52,465 bases of DNA from an uncultured Collinsella sp. (GCA_900757595.1 CAAEOL010000043.1:1-52465), one strand, 5' to 3'; counted from the stretch's first letter, positions 25,184-34,336 are shown. Notes: generated by a model not told the origin, from the letters alone. Translations and numbers: made by a program.

Positions 25184-26854
25184 CTAGTGGCGAAGTCCCA
25201 GCAGCCCGCGGCCGCGATGACGGGCGTCGGCGTGTACTTGAGCGTGCGGACCGGCGGCCTTGACGGACTCGGGCAGGTGCGAGTACTTCTTCTCGAAGTT
25301 CTCCTCGAACATCACCGCCAGGTTGTGCGCTGCCTCGTCGTAGCGCGCGGTGCTCTGCCAGTACTGGCGCGGCACCAGAATGCCGTCGGGCACACCGTGG
25401 CACGTGGTGGGAATGTCGACGTTAAAAATATCGTCGTGCAAGAACTCGCTGTCCTCGATGGTACCGTCGAGGGCGCGGGCCACCAGGGCGCGCGTGTAGG
25501 CAAGCTCGATGCGATGACCCACGCCGTAGCCGCCGCCGATCCAGCCGGTGTTGACCAGGTACACACGCGTGCGGCCGTCGGCAATGCGCTCGCCGAGCAT
25601 CTTGGCGTAAACCATGGGGTCGAGTGGCATAAACGGCTCGCCGAACAGCGAAGAGAACGTGGGCGTGGGCTCGGTGACGCCGACCTCGGTGCCGGGGATC
25701 TTGGCGGTGAAGCCCGTCACAAAGTGGTACATGGCGACATCGGCCGTCAGGCGTGAGATGGGCGGCAACACACCAAAGGCGTCGCAGGTCAAAAACAGCA
25801 CGACGCTCGGAGTGGTGCCCATGCCCTTGGTCCACGCGTTGGGGATATGCTCAACGGGATAGGCCACGCGCGTGTTATGCGTGATCGAGACGTCATCGTA
25901 GTTGGGCTTGCGATTCTCGTCGAGCACCACGTTTTCGCAAATGGCGCCAAAACGGACGGCGTTGAAGATCTCAGGCTCGTGGAACGCGTCCAGGCCCTCG
26001 CACTTGGCGTAGCAGCCGCCCTCGATGTTAAAGATGCCCATATCGGACCAACCGTGCTCGTCGTCGCCGATCAGCAGGCGCGTGGGGTTGGCCGAAAGCG
26101 TGGTCTTGCCGGTGCCCGACAGGCCAAAGAACACGGCGGTCTCATGCGTGACGGGATCCATGCTAGCCGAGCAGTGCATGGGCAGCACGTCGTCCTCGAC
26201 GGGCAGCAAATAATTCATAACGCTAAAGATCGACTTTTTAATCTCGCCGGAGTAGCCGGTGCCGGCGACCAGAATCACGCGTTCCTGGAAATTGATGACC
26301 ACGGCGGCGCTGGAGTTGAGGCCCTTGATGGCAGGGTCGCACTGGTAACCGGGCGCTGCGAGCACGCAGAAGTCGGGCTCGCCGGTGCGCGCGATTTCGC
26401 GGGCGAGCGGGCGGGCGAGCATCTGCTTAATAAAGAGTGCCTGGCTGGCACGCTCGCAGGCAACGAGCAGGCGACGCGTGTGGTTGCGGTCGGCGCCCGC
26501 CATGCCGCGGGTGACGAACACGTCGCGCTCGTTGAGATAGTCGACGATGCCGGCCTTGATGGCCTCATAGCTCTCGACGGACAGCGGGCGGTTGACGGCG
26601 CCCCAGGCAATTTTGTCGTGGACATCGGGGGTGTCGACGATAAAGCGGTCATTGGGGGAACGGCCGGTGCGCTCCCCCGTCTCGATCACCAGCGCGCCGT
26701 TGGATGCCATGCGGCCTTCTTCGCGGCGGATAGCGTGCTCGACGAGCTCCGCGGCGGGTAGATCGACCAGCAGACGGGGCTGATTCTCGGCGGGATCTTC
26801 GACCAGCGTAATACCAAAGTTGGACAAAACATCTGCAGGGGTAACACCAGGCAT
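25184..26854 (-). CDS. pckA: Phosphoenolpyruvate carboxykinase (ATP)
   Basis: A 556-residue ATP-type PEPCK that interconverts oxaloacetate and phosphoenolpyruvate. It works in gluconeogenesis, or in anaerobes in CO2 fixation toward succinate. The kinase P-loop is in FFGLSGTGKTTLSANPTR, with GDDEHGW just after it. GRSPNDRFIVDTP and the RVYLVNTGWIGGGYGVG region are family landmarks. The ATG at 26854 has a perfect AAAGGAGG. Upstream lies a 16-bp palindrome and, beyond that, the lactate permease gene on the same strand. A link between lactate uptake and gluconeogenesis is a fair inference from this order. Confidence 0.97.
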   Translation of the reverse strand: MPGVTPADVLSNFGITLVEDPAENQPRLLVDLPAAELVEHAIRREEGRMASNGALVIETGERTGRSPNDRFIVDTPDVHDKIAWGAVNRPLSVESYEAIKAGIVDYLNERDVFVTRGMAGADRNHTRRLLVACERASQALFIKQMLARPLAREIARTGEPDFCVLAAPGYQCDPAIKGLNSSAAVVINFQERVILVAGTGYSGEIKKSIFSVMNYLLPVEDDVLPMHCSASMDPVTHETAVFFGLSGTGKTTLSANPTRLLIGDDEHGWSDMGIFNIEGGCYAKCEGLDAFHEPEIFNAVRFGAICENVVLDENRKPNYDDVSITHNTRVAYPVEHIPNAWTKGMGTTPSVVLFLTCDAFGVLPPISRLTADVAMYHFVTGFTAKIPGTEVGVTEPTPTFSSLFGEPFMPLDPMVYAKMLGERIADGRTRVYLVNTGWIGGGYGVGHRIELAYTRALVARALDGTIEDSEFLHDDIFNVDIPTTCHGVPDGILVPRQYWQSTARYDEAAHNLAVMFEENFEKKYSHLPESVKAAGPHAQVHADARHRGRGLLGLRH

Positions 26855-26928
26855 GGGGCCTCCTTTAAAAACGCGACACGTGGACGCGACGCGCACTTTA
26901 CTCACGTAAAGCTCGTTGTACCCGATAT

Positions 26929-26944
26929 GCAAAAACGTTTTTGC
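26929..26944. promoter_or_regulatory. 16-bp palindrome upstream of pckA, candidate LacI/CcpA-type operator
   Basis: GCAAAAACGTTTTTGC is a perfect palindrome with a central CG, the usual form of LacI-family and CcpA (cre) operators. It lies about 75 nt upstream of the pckA start codon. Candidate -35 and -10 boxes for pckA (TTGCCG and CATATC-type) sit on either side of it, which would suit repression. Confidence 0.45.
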
Positions 26945-26993
26945 GGCAACGGCGAAGCGCCCGCCCAACGGTCAAAAATCGCACGCAAGCGGC

Positions 26994-27105
26994 CTAGTCA
27001 TTGGAGACGTTCTTGAACAGGCAACATTCAAGGAGTGTCCCCGAATGCCGGCACTTAGGGACGTTCCCAAAGTGCCGGCACATAAGGAACGTCCCTAAGT
27101 GCCGA
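26994..27105. repeat. Dispersed repeat block with GTGCCGGCAC units
   Basis: The block starts with a relative of the 7554 repeat (CTAGTCATTGGAGACGTTCT) and continues with alternating GTGCCGGCAC and GGAACGTCCC/GGGACGTTCCC words, which can pair in several ways. Similar TGCCGGCA words lie at 14198-14254. It occupies the gap between the lactate permease stop and the pckA promoter. Confidence 0.6.
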
Positions 27106-28677
27106 CTATAGTGGCAGGCCTTGTCCGAGCATGGCGATGGCGCTCATGAGGACCAGCATGCCGGCGGCGTAGGGCAGCACGGCGCTCAGGAGTTCGGCGT
27201 CCTTGCCGCGCACGCGTACGGCGGCAAGACCAATGGCGAGCGTCTGCGGCGAAATCATCTTACCGGCAGCAACGCCAAGCGCATTCAGCGCGACCATCCA
27301 GTAGTCGCTCACACCCAGCGCTGTAGCAGCCTGGCTCTGGATGGGGCCAAACAGCATGCCTGAGGACGTGCCCGAACCGGTCACGAACGCACCGACGGCG
27401 CCGATCCACGGAGCCAGAATCGGGTACAGGCCGCCAGCGACCGCAATGCAAAACGCGCTGATCGAAGAAATCATGCCCGCATAGCCCATCACCTTGGCGC
27501 AACCCAGCACCGAAAGCATGGTAATGACTGTCGGCATCATCTGCTTGACGGTCGCGGCCAGCACCTCACCCATCAAGCGCGGCGAAGCGCCCTGAATGGC
27601 ACCGCCGACAAACGCAGCCAGGAAAATCCAAACACCCGGCGTGTTGATCCACGAAAACGTAAGCGTGCCGGGGTTCTCGCCGCAATACACCTGCACGTGA
27701 CTCGCAAACGGCGCGAGCGCGGCGTGCACGACGGGCACCAGGTTGGAGGTACCCAACAGCAGCACAAAAATCAGGATGAAGCACGACCAGGCAGAAAGCG
27801 CCGACTTAGCGGTGAGCTGTTCGCCGGCCTCGATATTCATGTGAAAGCGTGCGTCCAGATGCCCCGACTTCTCGGCACGCATAGCAAGCGCAGCTGTCAG
27901 CCCGAGCGAAACGATAGAACCGACGACGACGGCAAGCTCGGGACCCACAAACCTAGCAACGACCAGAGCCGCACCGGCAAAGGACACGCCGGAGAGCACG
28001 GCGATGCCCGCCGCGCCACGTAGGCGCTCGGCAACGCCTGCAACGTTGCCCTGGTCCTCGGCAACACGACCAGCAACCAGTACGATAAACAGCGGCATCA
28101 TCACAAAGAAAGGCGCCAACTGCACCAGCTGAACGGTCGCCAGGTGCAGGGAATCCAGACCCACCAAGTCGGCAACGGACACCGTGGGGATGCCGATGGA
28201 GCCGTAGGGTGTGGGTACGCCGTTGGCCAGCAGGCAGATGAGCACGGCGGGCACGGCCTCAAAACCCAGGCCCGCGAGCATGCCGGCAGGAATGGCGACG
28301 GCAGTGCCAAAACCGGCCATGCCCTCCATAAAACCACCGAAGCACCAGGCCACGAGCAGCGCCAGCAGACGGCGGTCGCTGCTGATGGAGGTGATCATGC
28401 TGCCGATCACGTCCATGGCGCCCGTGCGAACGCACAGGTTATACGTGAATACCGCGGCGATGATCACCAGGACGATGGGCCACAGAGCCATCAAAAAGCC
28501 TTCAAGCGAGGCGGTCGCGATCTGCGCTGCCGGCAGGTGCCACCATGCGAAGGCAAGCACGCACGAAAGGACAAACGATCCGATAGCGGCCTTCCAAGCT
28601 GGCCATTTAAAGCACAGCAGCATCACGACCAGCCAAATAATCGGCACAAGAGCCAGTAAGAATGCGGCGACGTCCAT
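27106..28677 (-). CDS. L-lactate permease (LctP family)
   Basis: A 523-residue polytopic transporter of the lactate permease family, which moves lactate, and often glycolate, with protons across the cytoplasmic membrane. About 13 membrane segments are visible. Family blocks include FMEGMAGFGTAVAIPAGML, LLANGVPTPYGSIGIPTV and GAVGAFVTGSGTSSGMLFGP. The ATG at 28677 follows AAGGAGC, so the in-frame opening upstream is not used. Lactate oxidation genes are not next to it, but pckA is downstream on the same strand, which fits lactate use as a carbon source. Confidence 0.93.
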   Translation of the reverse strand: MDVAAFLLALVPIIWLVVMLLCFKWPAWKAAIGSFVLSCVLAFAWWHLPAAQIATASLEGFLMALWPIVLVIIAAVFTYNLCVRTGAMDVIGSMITSISSDRRLLALLVAWCFGGFMEGMAGFGTAVAIPAGMLAGLGFEAVPAVLICLLANGVPTPYGSIGIPTVSVADLVGLDSLHLATVQLVQLAPFFVMMPLFIVLVAGRVAEDQGNVAGVAERLRGAAGIAVLSGVSFAGAALVVARFVGPELAVVVGSIVSLGLTAALAMRAEKSGHLDARFHMNIEAGEQLTAKSALSAWSCFILIFVLLLGTSNLVPVVHAALAPFASHVQVYCGENPGTLTFSWINTPGVWIFLAAFVGGAIQGASPRLMGEVLAATVKQMMPTVITMLSVLGCAKVMGYAGMISSISAFCIAVAGGLYPILAPWIGAVGAFVTGSGTSSGMLFGPIQSQAATALGVSDYWMVALNALGVAAGKMISPQTLAIGLAAVRVRGKDAELLSAVLPYAAGMLVLMSAIAMLGQGLPL

Positions 28678-28783
28678 AGGTAGAAGCTCCTTGGTGCCGC
28701 GTGGGCGGCATCGGGGAGGTGTCACAAAACTTCAACAGGATACCGCACACTTACCGACAAATTACAGCCGCCTGCCGAAAATA

Positions 28784-28800
28784 TTGAACAATCCGTTCAA
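28784..28800. promoter_or_regulatory. Inverted repeat upstream of flippase gene
   Basis: TTGAAC-AATCC-GTTCAA is a perfect 6-bp dyad with a 5-nt spacer, lying between the divergent lactate permease and flippase genes. A TATACT box at about 28825 could be the -10 element for the flippase. The dyad may be an operator. Confidence 0.35.
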
Positions 28801-28859
28801 AAACACGAGCGAACACCGTCGCGTCTATACTAGAGCGCAGCAATAGAAAGGACCCCGCT

Positions 28860-30443
28860 TTGAGCATCACGCCCCTCGATAGCATTCGCCGCGCCATCGC
28901 CCGCCGCAATGGCGTCGCCGACCCCGCCGTAGCGGGCAGCGGCACCGCAAGGGCCCAGGGCGGACGCATCGAGAATGGCCTGTTCCCCGCCTCCCACACG
29001 GCCGAAGAGCTCGCGCGCATCCAGGAGCTGAGCCAGCGCAACGCCGGCGGCCCCGACAGCAGCCAGGCCACGCGCCGTCGCCGGCGCGAACGCGATCGGG
29101 AGCCCGGCCCCGTCCGCCGCATGGTCAACGCCTGGTGGAACCGTCTGCTCGGTGCCGTCTACGGCGGCGGCTTCTCCATGCAGGAAGCGGAATACGAGGA
29201 GCACGCCACCAGTCGCGACTATCTTTGGAACACCCTCGGCACCGCCGTGTGGGGCTTGGCATTTCCGCTGCTCACCATCGTGTCTACGCAGCTCGTGGGC
29301 GCCGAAGAAGCAGGCAAATTCTCCATCGCCTTTGTCACCGGCACGCTCATCATGATCGCGTGCAACTACGGCGTGCGTAATTTCCAAGTCTCGGATATCG
29401 ACGAAACGACGTCCTTTGCCTCTTATCAGCTCAACCGCTGGCTTTGCGGAGCGATCGCCCTAGGCTGCGGTCTCATGTACAGCAGCGTCCGCGGCTACGA
29501 CGCGCAGATGGCGACGATCGGCCTGGGCGTCTACCTGTATAAGGTGATCGACGGCGTGGCGGACGTATACGAGGGCCGCCTGCAGCAGGCCGATAAACTC
29601 TACCTGGCTGGCATGAGCCAAACGCTACGCTCCGTCGGCGTCATCGTGGTGTTTAGCGCGGCGCTGTTCCTTACGCGCAGCATGCCCATCACGGCCATGG
29701 CCATGGGTGTCACCGCCATCGCCTCGCTCGTGCTGGTCACCGCGCCGCTCGCCCTGCTCGAGACCGAGAAATCGCGCCGCGTGAGCCTACGCGAGGTCGG
29801 TCACCTGTTTGTCCAGTGCGCTCCGCTCTTTGGCGCACTGTTCCTGTTCAACCTCATCGAGAGCATGCCCAAGTTTGTGATGGAAGGCACGCTGGCATAC
29901 AAATATCAGCTGTACTTTAATGCCCTGTTCTTTCCGGCGCAGGCTATTTTGCTGAGCATTGGATTTATCTATAAACCGCAGCTCCTGCGCTTGTCGAGCA
30001 TTTGGGCTAATCCTCGCAAGCGTCGTCGCTTTGACCTGATTATTGTTGCCGTTATGGCGCTGATCGTGGTCATCACCGGCGTGTGCGCCGCATTTATGGC
30101 AGGTCCCGGTATTCCCCTCATGAGCTTTATGTACGGCCTCAGCTTTGAACGCTACCGTACGCTGGCGCTGCTGATGGTCGTCGCCGGCGGCGTCACCGCG
30201 GCCATCGACTTTATCTACGCCATCATCACGGTGCTGCGCCACGCTGGAGACGTCACCAAGATCTACCTGATCTGCTTCGCCGTAAGCGTGGTGCTGCCGG
30301 TGAACCTGATTAAGCTGCTGGGTCTGATGGGCGCCGTGGTGAGCTACCTAGCCATCATGGCCCTACTCCTGGTGCTGCTGATAATCGAGTACGCCCACAT
30401 CCGCCAACGCATCGAACGCGACCGCAACCCATACGGCGCCTAA
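28860..30443 (+). CDS. Polysaccharide flippase / Wzx-like membrane protein
   Basis: A 527-residue membrane protein. The first 95 residues are charged and probably cytosolic (TRRRRRERDREPGP). After them come about 12-14 hydrophobic helices with the spacing of oligosaccharide flippases of the MATE/MOP superfamily (Wzx, MurJ relatives). Motifs in this group are weak, so the call rests on topology and general similarity. It starts with TTG, preceded by GAAAGGA, and no better ATG is in frame. No glycan genes flank it, so its lipid-linked substrate is unknown. Confidence 0.7.
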   Translation: MSITPLDSIRRAIARRNGVADPAVAGSGTARAQGGRIENGLFPASHTAEELARIQELSQRNAGGPDSSQATRRRRRERDREPGPVRRMVNAWWNRLLGAVYGGGFSMQEAEYEEHATSRDYLWNTLGTAVWGLAFPLLTIVSTQLVGAEEAGKFSIAFVTGTLIMIACNYGVRNFQVSDIDETTSFASYQLNRWLCGAIALGCGLMYSSVRGYDAQMATIGLGVYLYKVIDGVADVYEGRLQQADKLYLAGMSQTLRSVGVIVVFSAALFLTRSMPITAMAMGVTAIASLVLVTAPLALLETEKSRRVSLREVGHLFVQCAPLFGALFLFNLIESMPKFVMEGTLAYKYQLYFNALFFPAQAILLSIGFIYKPQLLRLSSIWANPRKRRRFDLIIVAVMALIVVITGVCAAFMAGPGIPLMSFMYGLSFERYRTLALLMVVAGGVTAAIDFIYAIITVLRHAGDVTKIYLICFAVSVVLPVNLIKLLGLMGAVVSYLAIMALLLVLLIIEYAHIRQRIERDRNPYGA

Positions 30444-30524
30444 TTAGCTGCCCCCGGTCACCGGAATTTGCGATGGAATCACCCCGGCTGGGGTCTCGTT
30501 GCGGACAATATGCATCACGCAAAA

Positions 30525-30647
30525 CTAAGTGAGTAGACTTTTGCCGAATCCCTGACCACACCGGCAAAACACAAGTCAATGACCTGCGGTTTTGTTGAGG
30601 CAAATTTGCCGGCTGCTCGGCATTTCCAAAAAAGCCTACTCACTTAG
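30525..30647. repeat. 123-bp palindromic repeat, copy 1
   Basis: A perfect 12-bp terminal inverted repeat (CTAAGTGAGTAG / CTACTCACTTAG) bounds a 123-bp unit with GACCTGCGG at its middle (30581-30589). An equally long copy lies at 34536-34658. Similarity continues about 25 nt to the left and 15 nt to the right. It lies in the 315-nt gap between the flippase and phosphatase genes, where I see no gene. Confidence 0.8.
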
Positions 30648-30661
30648 CCAGCGGGCAGCCA

Positions 30662-30697
30662 AATGATTTTAAAATCCCCGTCCCAGAGAAATCAATT
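30662..30697. repeat. Hairpin with CCCCGTCCCAG loop, copy 2
   Basis: TGATTT pairs with AAATCA around AATCCCCGTCCCAGAG. It carries the same loop as the 17923 hairpin on a weaker stem. The related CCCAAATTAGCTACC word follows at 30734. Confidence 0.6.
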
Positions 30698-30758
30698 AGC
30701 GGGCAGAAGGGCAAAAGTGGTCAAAAACCCTTCCCAAATTAGCTACCCCTTGCACCGA

Positions 30759-31598
30759 TTATTCGCCCGGGTTGATGTTCGCGTAGAACTCCGCCCCGTC
30801 GTCCAGGCGCAGGATGCCCACGCGACCGAACTCGGAGCCGGTGGCGGCGGCGCAGTCGATATCGATGCGATCGGGCACACCGGCGGTATCCTCGCCGCCC
30901 AGGCGCACAATCTGCCCGCGACCCGACTCCTCATCGAGCCCCGCCAGACCACCGACCTCGCAATAGCGCCCAAGCGATACCGTGGGCGTGTGACCGCTCA
31001 CCACGACCGGGCCCTTGCCCTCGGCAGAAAGCAGCCCGGTCGGCGCATCCCAATAGCCGTGACGAATCCACAGCAGGTCATCGGCCGACTGCACCGCGAG
31101 CATCTGCTGCAGCAGCTCGCGATCGGCACCCACCGCTCCAACGCCATCGGCACAATCGACGCCATGCTCAAGCAAAAACGCGCGCGCCGCCTTCATCTCG
31201 ATTCCAGCATGTACCAGCAGATACGGGCGCTCCTCGGTCTCGGCCACCGCGTAGAGCGGCAGCGCGGCCATCCATCGCACGAGCTCCTCGTATGCGTCAA
31301 ATTCCATGTCGTTGAGCTGCTCGCGCGTCGTCCAGCCACCGTTGATATCCCAGGTCTCGGCATCGAGCGGATCCTGGCCAATGATGGCATCGAGCATGAT
31401 CTGCTCGTGATTGCCCTTGAGCACGCGGGCGTTGGGCAGCGAGCGCACGAGCTTAATAACGCCGACCGGATCGGGCCCGCGATCGATCATGTCGCCCAGC
31501 ACGTACAGCGTGTCGTCGGACGCCAGCGAAATCTTAGACAGGGCCTCGTCAAGCGCACGCACGTGCCCGTGAGCATCAGATGTCACATAGATCGCCAT
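30759..31598 (-). CDS. Metallophosphoesterase, serine/threonine phosphatase (PPP) type
   Basis: A 279-residue calcineurin-like phosphoesterase. The metal-binding motifs are SDAHGH at residues 7-12, LGDMIDRGPD near 33-42 and KGNHEQ near 60-65, with further histidines in VVSGHTPTVS. The pattern is that of bacterial PPP-family phosphatases (PrpA or diadenosine tetraphosphatase relatives), which remove phosphate from proteins or nucleotides using two metal ions. AAGGAGAGG precedes the ATG. No kinase gene is near, and the substrate is unknown. Confidence 0.9.
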   Translation of the reverse strand: MAIYVTSDAHGHVRALDEALSKISLASDDTLYVLGDMIDRGPDPVGVIKLVRSLPNARVLKGNHEQIMLDAIIGQDPLDAETWDINGGWTTREQLNDMEFDAYEELVRWMAALPLYAVAETEERPYLLVHAGIEMKAARAFLLEHGVDCADGVGAVGADRELLQQMLAVQSADDLLWIRHGYWDAPTGLLSAEGKGPVVVSGHTPTVSLGRYCEVGGLAGLDEESGRGQIVRLGGEDTAGVPDRIDIDCAAATGSEFGRVGILRLDDGAEFYANINPGE

Positions 31599-31851
31599 GG
31601 TACGCCTCTCCTTGCATTGCGGCCAAAGCCCGGCGCCGCAACTAAAACTTCAAGTTGAACTTAAACGTTACCCATTGTACTCCGTTGCAATAAAGCTGGA
31701 AAGGGTTTCCGAGCAGAGGCAAAGACGGCAGCCGTCTATGACGATATCGCGCACGCCCGCAATCCAACCCCATAAACCCACCATCTTTGGGTACAAATAA
31801 CCGCAGACAACTAACCGTGCCACGCCAACCACCCAGGAGCGGACACCATCC

Positions 31852-33453
31852 ATGAACCAGATCCTTCTTTTTATCGGCCTCGTCATCATTTTGTGCCTGA
31901 CCATCAAACCCGTCGGCAAAAAGCTCCCCTTCCCCACCCTGCTTATCTTTATCGCGCTCGGCATGCTGTTGGGCGTCAACGGCCCGGCGCATATCGACTT
32001 TAGCGACTACGCACTCACCGAAACCGTCTGCAGCACGGCGCTATTGTTCATCATGTTCTACGGCGGCTTTAACACCAACATAGACCGCGCCAAGCCCGTC
32101 GCCGCGCCGGCGGTGCTGCTGAGCACGCTCGGCGTCGTCATCACCGCAGGCATCACCGGCGTGTTCGCCCACTTTGTGCTGGGCTTCGACTGGATCGGCG
32201 GCCTGCTGCTGGGATCGGTCGTGGCGTCGACCGACGCGGCCAGCGTCTTTAGCGTTCTGCGCGAGCACAGCCTTTCGCTGAGGGGCGGCACCGACTCGCT
32301 GCTCGAGGTCGAATCGGGCTCCAACGACCCCGTCGCCTACATGCTCACCGCCGTGCTCGCGACCCTCGCGGCGGGCGGCAATATCGACATTCCCGTGCTG
32401 CTGGCCAAGCAGATCATCCTGGGCGTGGGGCTGGGCCTTGCCATCGGCTGGATATCCAGCCGCCTGATTGAGCGCGCACACGCAACGGCCGAGGGCGCGC
32501 AGACTATCTTTTTGTTCGCCGTGGCGATCGTCGCCTACGCACTGCCGAGCTACCTGGGCGGCAACGGCTTTTTGGCCGTATACCTGGCAGGCATTGTGCT
32601 GGGCGCGAGCGACATCACCGGCAAGGTCGAGATGGCGCACTTCTTTGACACCCTTACCGAGATGGCCGAGATGACGATCTTCTTCTTGCTCGGCCTGCTC
32701 GTCACGCCCGCGCGCCTGCCGCAAATGCTGCTACCCGGCCTGGCGCTCATGGCGTTTATGCTCTTTGCGAGCCGCCCCATCGCCGTCGGTCTGCTGCTGG
32801 CGCCCTTTAAGACGAGCCCTCGCCAGGTTGCGCTCGTAAGCTGGGCGGGCTTGCGCGGCGCGGCTTCGGTCGTCTTTAGCCTCTTTGCTGTGGTGGCCGG
32901 CGTTCCCGGCGGACACGGCCTATTTGACCTGGTGTTTGTGATTGCCGTATCGAGCATTGTGGTGCAGGGTTCGCTACTGCCGGCGGTGGCGAAGAAACTC
33001 GATATGATCGATGCGGCCGGCGACGTGCGCCGCACCTTTAACGACTACCGCGACGAGGACGGCATGTCGTTTGTAAAGCTCAAGGTGGGCGCTGGCCATC
33101 CGTTTGCCGGGCGCTCGCTCGCCGATATTGGCAGCGCGACGGACATGCTCGTGGTCTTGGTGCTGCGCGACGGGGCGCACCCGGTACTGCCCAACGGCGA
33201 TACCGTCATCGAGGAAGGCGACCTTCTGGTGATGGCAGCCCCAACGTTCGAAGAGCGTGCCGAGGTTACGCTGCGCGAGGTCACCGTGACGCCCCACGGT
33301 CGCCTGGCCGGTCAGCGCCTGCGCGACGTGCCGCAGGGCAAGCACCCGTTTATCGTGGTGATGCTCAAGCGCGAAGGCCAAACGATCATCCCCGACGGCA
33401 ACACCCAAGTCCACGCCGGCGACGAAGCTGTCATCGCCACACTGGCGTCATAG
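31852..33453 (+). CDS. Potassium/proton antiporter, CPA1 family (NhaP2/CvrA-like)
   Basis: A 533-residue antiporter exchanging protons for K+ or Na+ across the cell membrane. About 12 helices occupy residues 1-395, with the CPA1 signature SVVASTDAASVF and LEVESGSNDPVAYML containing the conserved acidic residues. Two TrkA-C-type regulatory domains follow, one around PFAGRSLADIGSATDML and one around GRLAGQRLRDVPQGKHPF. Cytosolic TrkA-C domains sense nucleotides or cations in relatives. GGAGCGGACACC precedes the ATG. The gene marks the left border of the defence island. Confidence 0.92.
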   Translation: MNQILLFIGLVIILCLTIKPVGKKLPFPTLLIFIALGMLLGVNGPAHIDFSDYALTETVCSTALLFIMFYGGFNTNIDRAKPVAAPAVLLSTLGVVITAGITGVFAHFVLGFDWIGGLLLGSVVASTDAASVFSVLREHSLSLRGGTDSLLEVESGSNDPVAYMLTAVLATLAAGGNIDIPVLLAKQIILGVGLGLAIGWISSRLIERAHATAEGAQTIFLFAVAIVAYALPSYLGGNGFLAVYLAGIVLGASDITGKVEMAHFFDTLTEMAEMTIFFLLGLLVTPARLPQMLLPGLALMAFMLFASRPIAVGLLLAPFKTSPRQVALVSWAGLRGAASVVFSLFAVVAGVPGGHGLFDLVFVIAVSSIVVQGSLLPAVAKKLDMIDAAGDVRRTFNDYRDEDGMSFVKLKVGAGHPFAGRSLADIGSATDMLVVLVLRDGAHPVLPNGDTVIEEGDLLVMAAPTFEERAEVTLREVTVTPHGRLAGQRLRDVPQGKHPFIVVMLKREGQTIIPDGNTQVHAGDEAVIATLAS

Positions 33454-33509
33454 GGGCCAGAGGCACAGCTACCCCAGCCCCTCCTTGTATTCCTATACCC
33501 GCAGGTAGA

Positions 33510-33538
33510 TTGACGAACATGTGTTTGCTTATTATAAT
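33510..33538 (+). promoter_or_regulatory. Strong sigma-70-type promoter for the DUF3800 upstream RNA
   Basis: TTGACG and a consensus TATAAT are separated by exactly 17 nt. Transcription should start near 33545, ahead of the hairpin RNA and the DUF3800 gene. A second box pair, TTGAAT-18-TATAAA, lies at 33545-33574, but its TATAAA is conserved in the downstream RNA copy and is more likely part of the RNA. Confidence 0.65.
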
Positions 33539-33544
33539 TTCTAC

Positions 33545-33639
33545 TTGAATAGACTCCTCGTCTCGTGGTATAAAAGGGTTGGTACCCTCGAATAGAGGGA
33601 CCTCCAAGAGCCGGGGGCTTCCCCCCGGCATTTTTTTTG
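33545..33639 (+). ncRNA. Small hairpin RNA upstream of DUF3800 gene, copy 1
   Basis: About 95 nt between a strong promoter and the DUF3800 start. It contains GGTATAAA, then a hairpin GGT-A-CCCTC / GAGGG-ACC, the word CAAGA, and an 8-bp terminator hairpin GCCGGGGG/CCCCCGGC followed by eight T. A near-copy follows the gene at 34361. Structured RNAs beside DUF3800 genes have been reported by comparative genomics (the DUF3800 RNA motifs), with unknown function. Most transcripts should stop here, leaving readthrough to express the protein. Confidence 0.7.
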
Positions 33640-33658
33640 CGTAATTGGAGGTCACCTC

Positions 33659-34336
33659 ATGACGGAACTGTCGATCTTTATCGACGAATCTGGTGACGCG
33701 GGTCCCGTATCTCGCTACTACATCGTTACCCTTGTTTTTCATGAGCAGGCAATAGAGCTAAATGCAAATATCGCCGCATACGAGCGCAACGTTAAAGACT
33801 GCGAGCTCGATATTATGCCATTTCATTTTGGGCCTCTTCTCACTGGTCACGATGATTATCAATGGGTCAACATTCGCAACAGAAAGAAACAGCTCAGCCT
33901 ATTCCGCCAGTTTGTAGACCGCTCCCCCATCACCTATCAGCCCTTCATCTACGATAAGAAACAGGGCCTTTACGAACCGCAAAAGCTCTCCGCAAAGATC
34001 GAGCGCGACGTAACAATATTTCTCAGAGATCACTTGGCGTATATACAGAGCTTTGACCACGTTAAGATCTACTACGACGGAGGCCAAAGCGTTGTAACGC
34101 GAGCACTTCATGGTGCCATCGAGAAGGCCATTTCCCAAAAGGCCACGGTATATCGCGACGCTTCGCCCAAGACATACCGACTCTCCCAGGTCGCCGACTA
34201 TATTTGCGGAATTGAGCTCACGCTCCTTAAATTCCAGAATGGGACAGCGACCAAAACAGACACGGAATTCTTCGGCTCGATTGCCCCATTCAAAAAGAAC
34301 TTCGTCAAGAAGCTGAGGAAAAAGAGAATCGAGTGA
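33659..34336 (+). CDS. DUF3800 protein (RNase H-fold-like), RNA-flanked
   Basis: A 225-residue DUF3800 protein. The N-terminal TELSIFIDESGDAG carries the family's DE motif. The conserved acidic residues continue in KIYYDGG and in the C-terminal LSQVADYICG (the QxAD motif). The arrangement resembles an RNase H-like metal site, so nuclease activity is a reasonable but unproven inference. GGAGG lies 9 nt before the ATG. The gene is AT-richer than its neighbours, which suggests lateral gain. Its position between two hairpin RNAs and next to a BREX operon points to a defence or mobile-element role. Confidence 0.85.
   Translation: MTELSIFIDESGDAGPVSRYYIVTLVFHEQAIELNANIAAYERNVKDCELDIMPFHFGPLLTGHDDYQWVNIRNRKKQLSLFRQFVDRSPITYQPFIYDKKQGLYEPQKLSAKIERDVTIFLRDHLAYIQSFDHVKIYYDGGQSVVTRALHGAIEKAISQKATVYRDASPKTYRLSQVADYICGIELTLLKFQNGTATKTDTEFFGSIAPFKKNFVKKLRKKRIE

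Noticed and set aside
33545..34336. Classical type III toxin-antitoxin (ToxIN-like) locus
   Set aside because: The layout is similar, but the RNA has no tandem short repeats and the protein is DUF3800, not ToxN. Kept only as an analogy.
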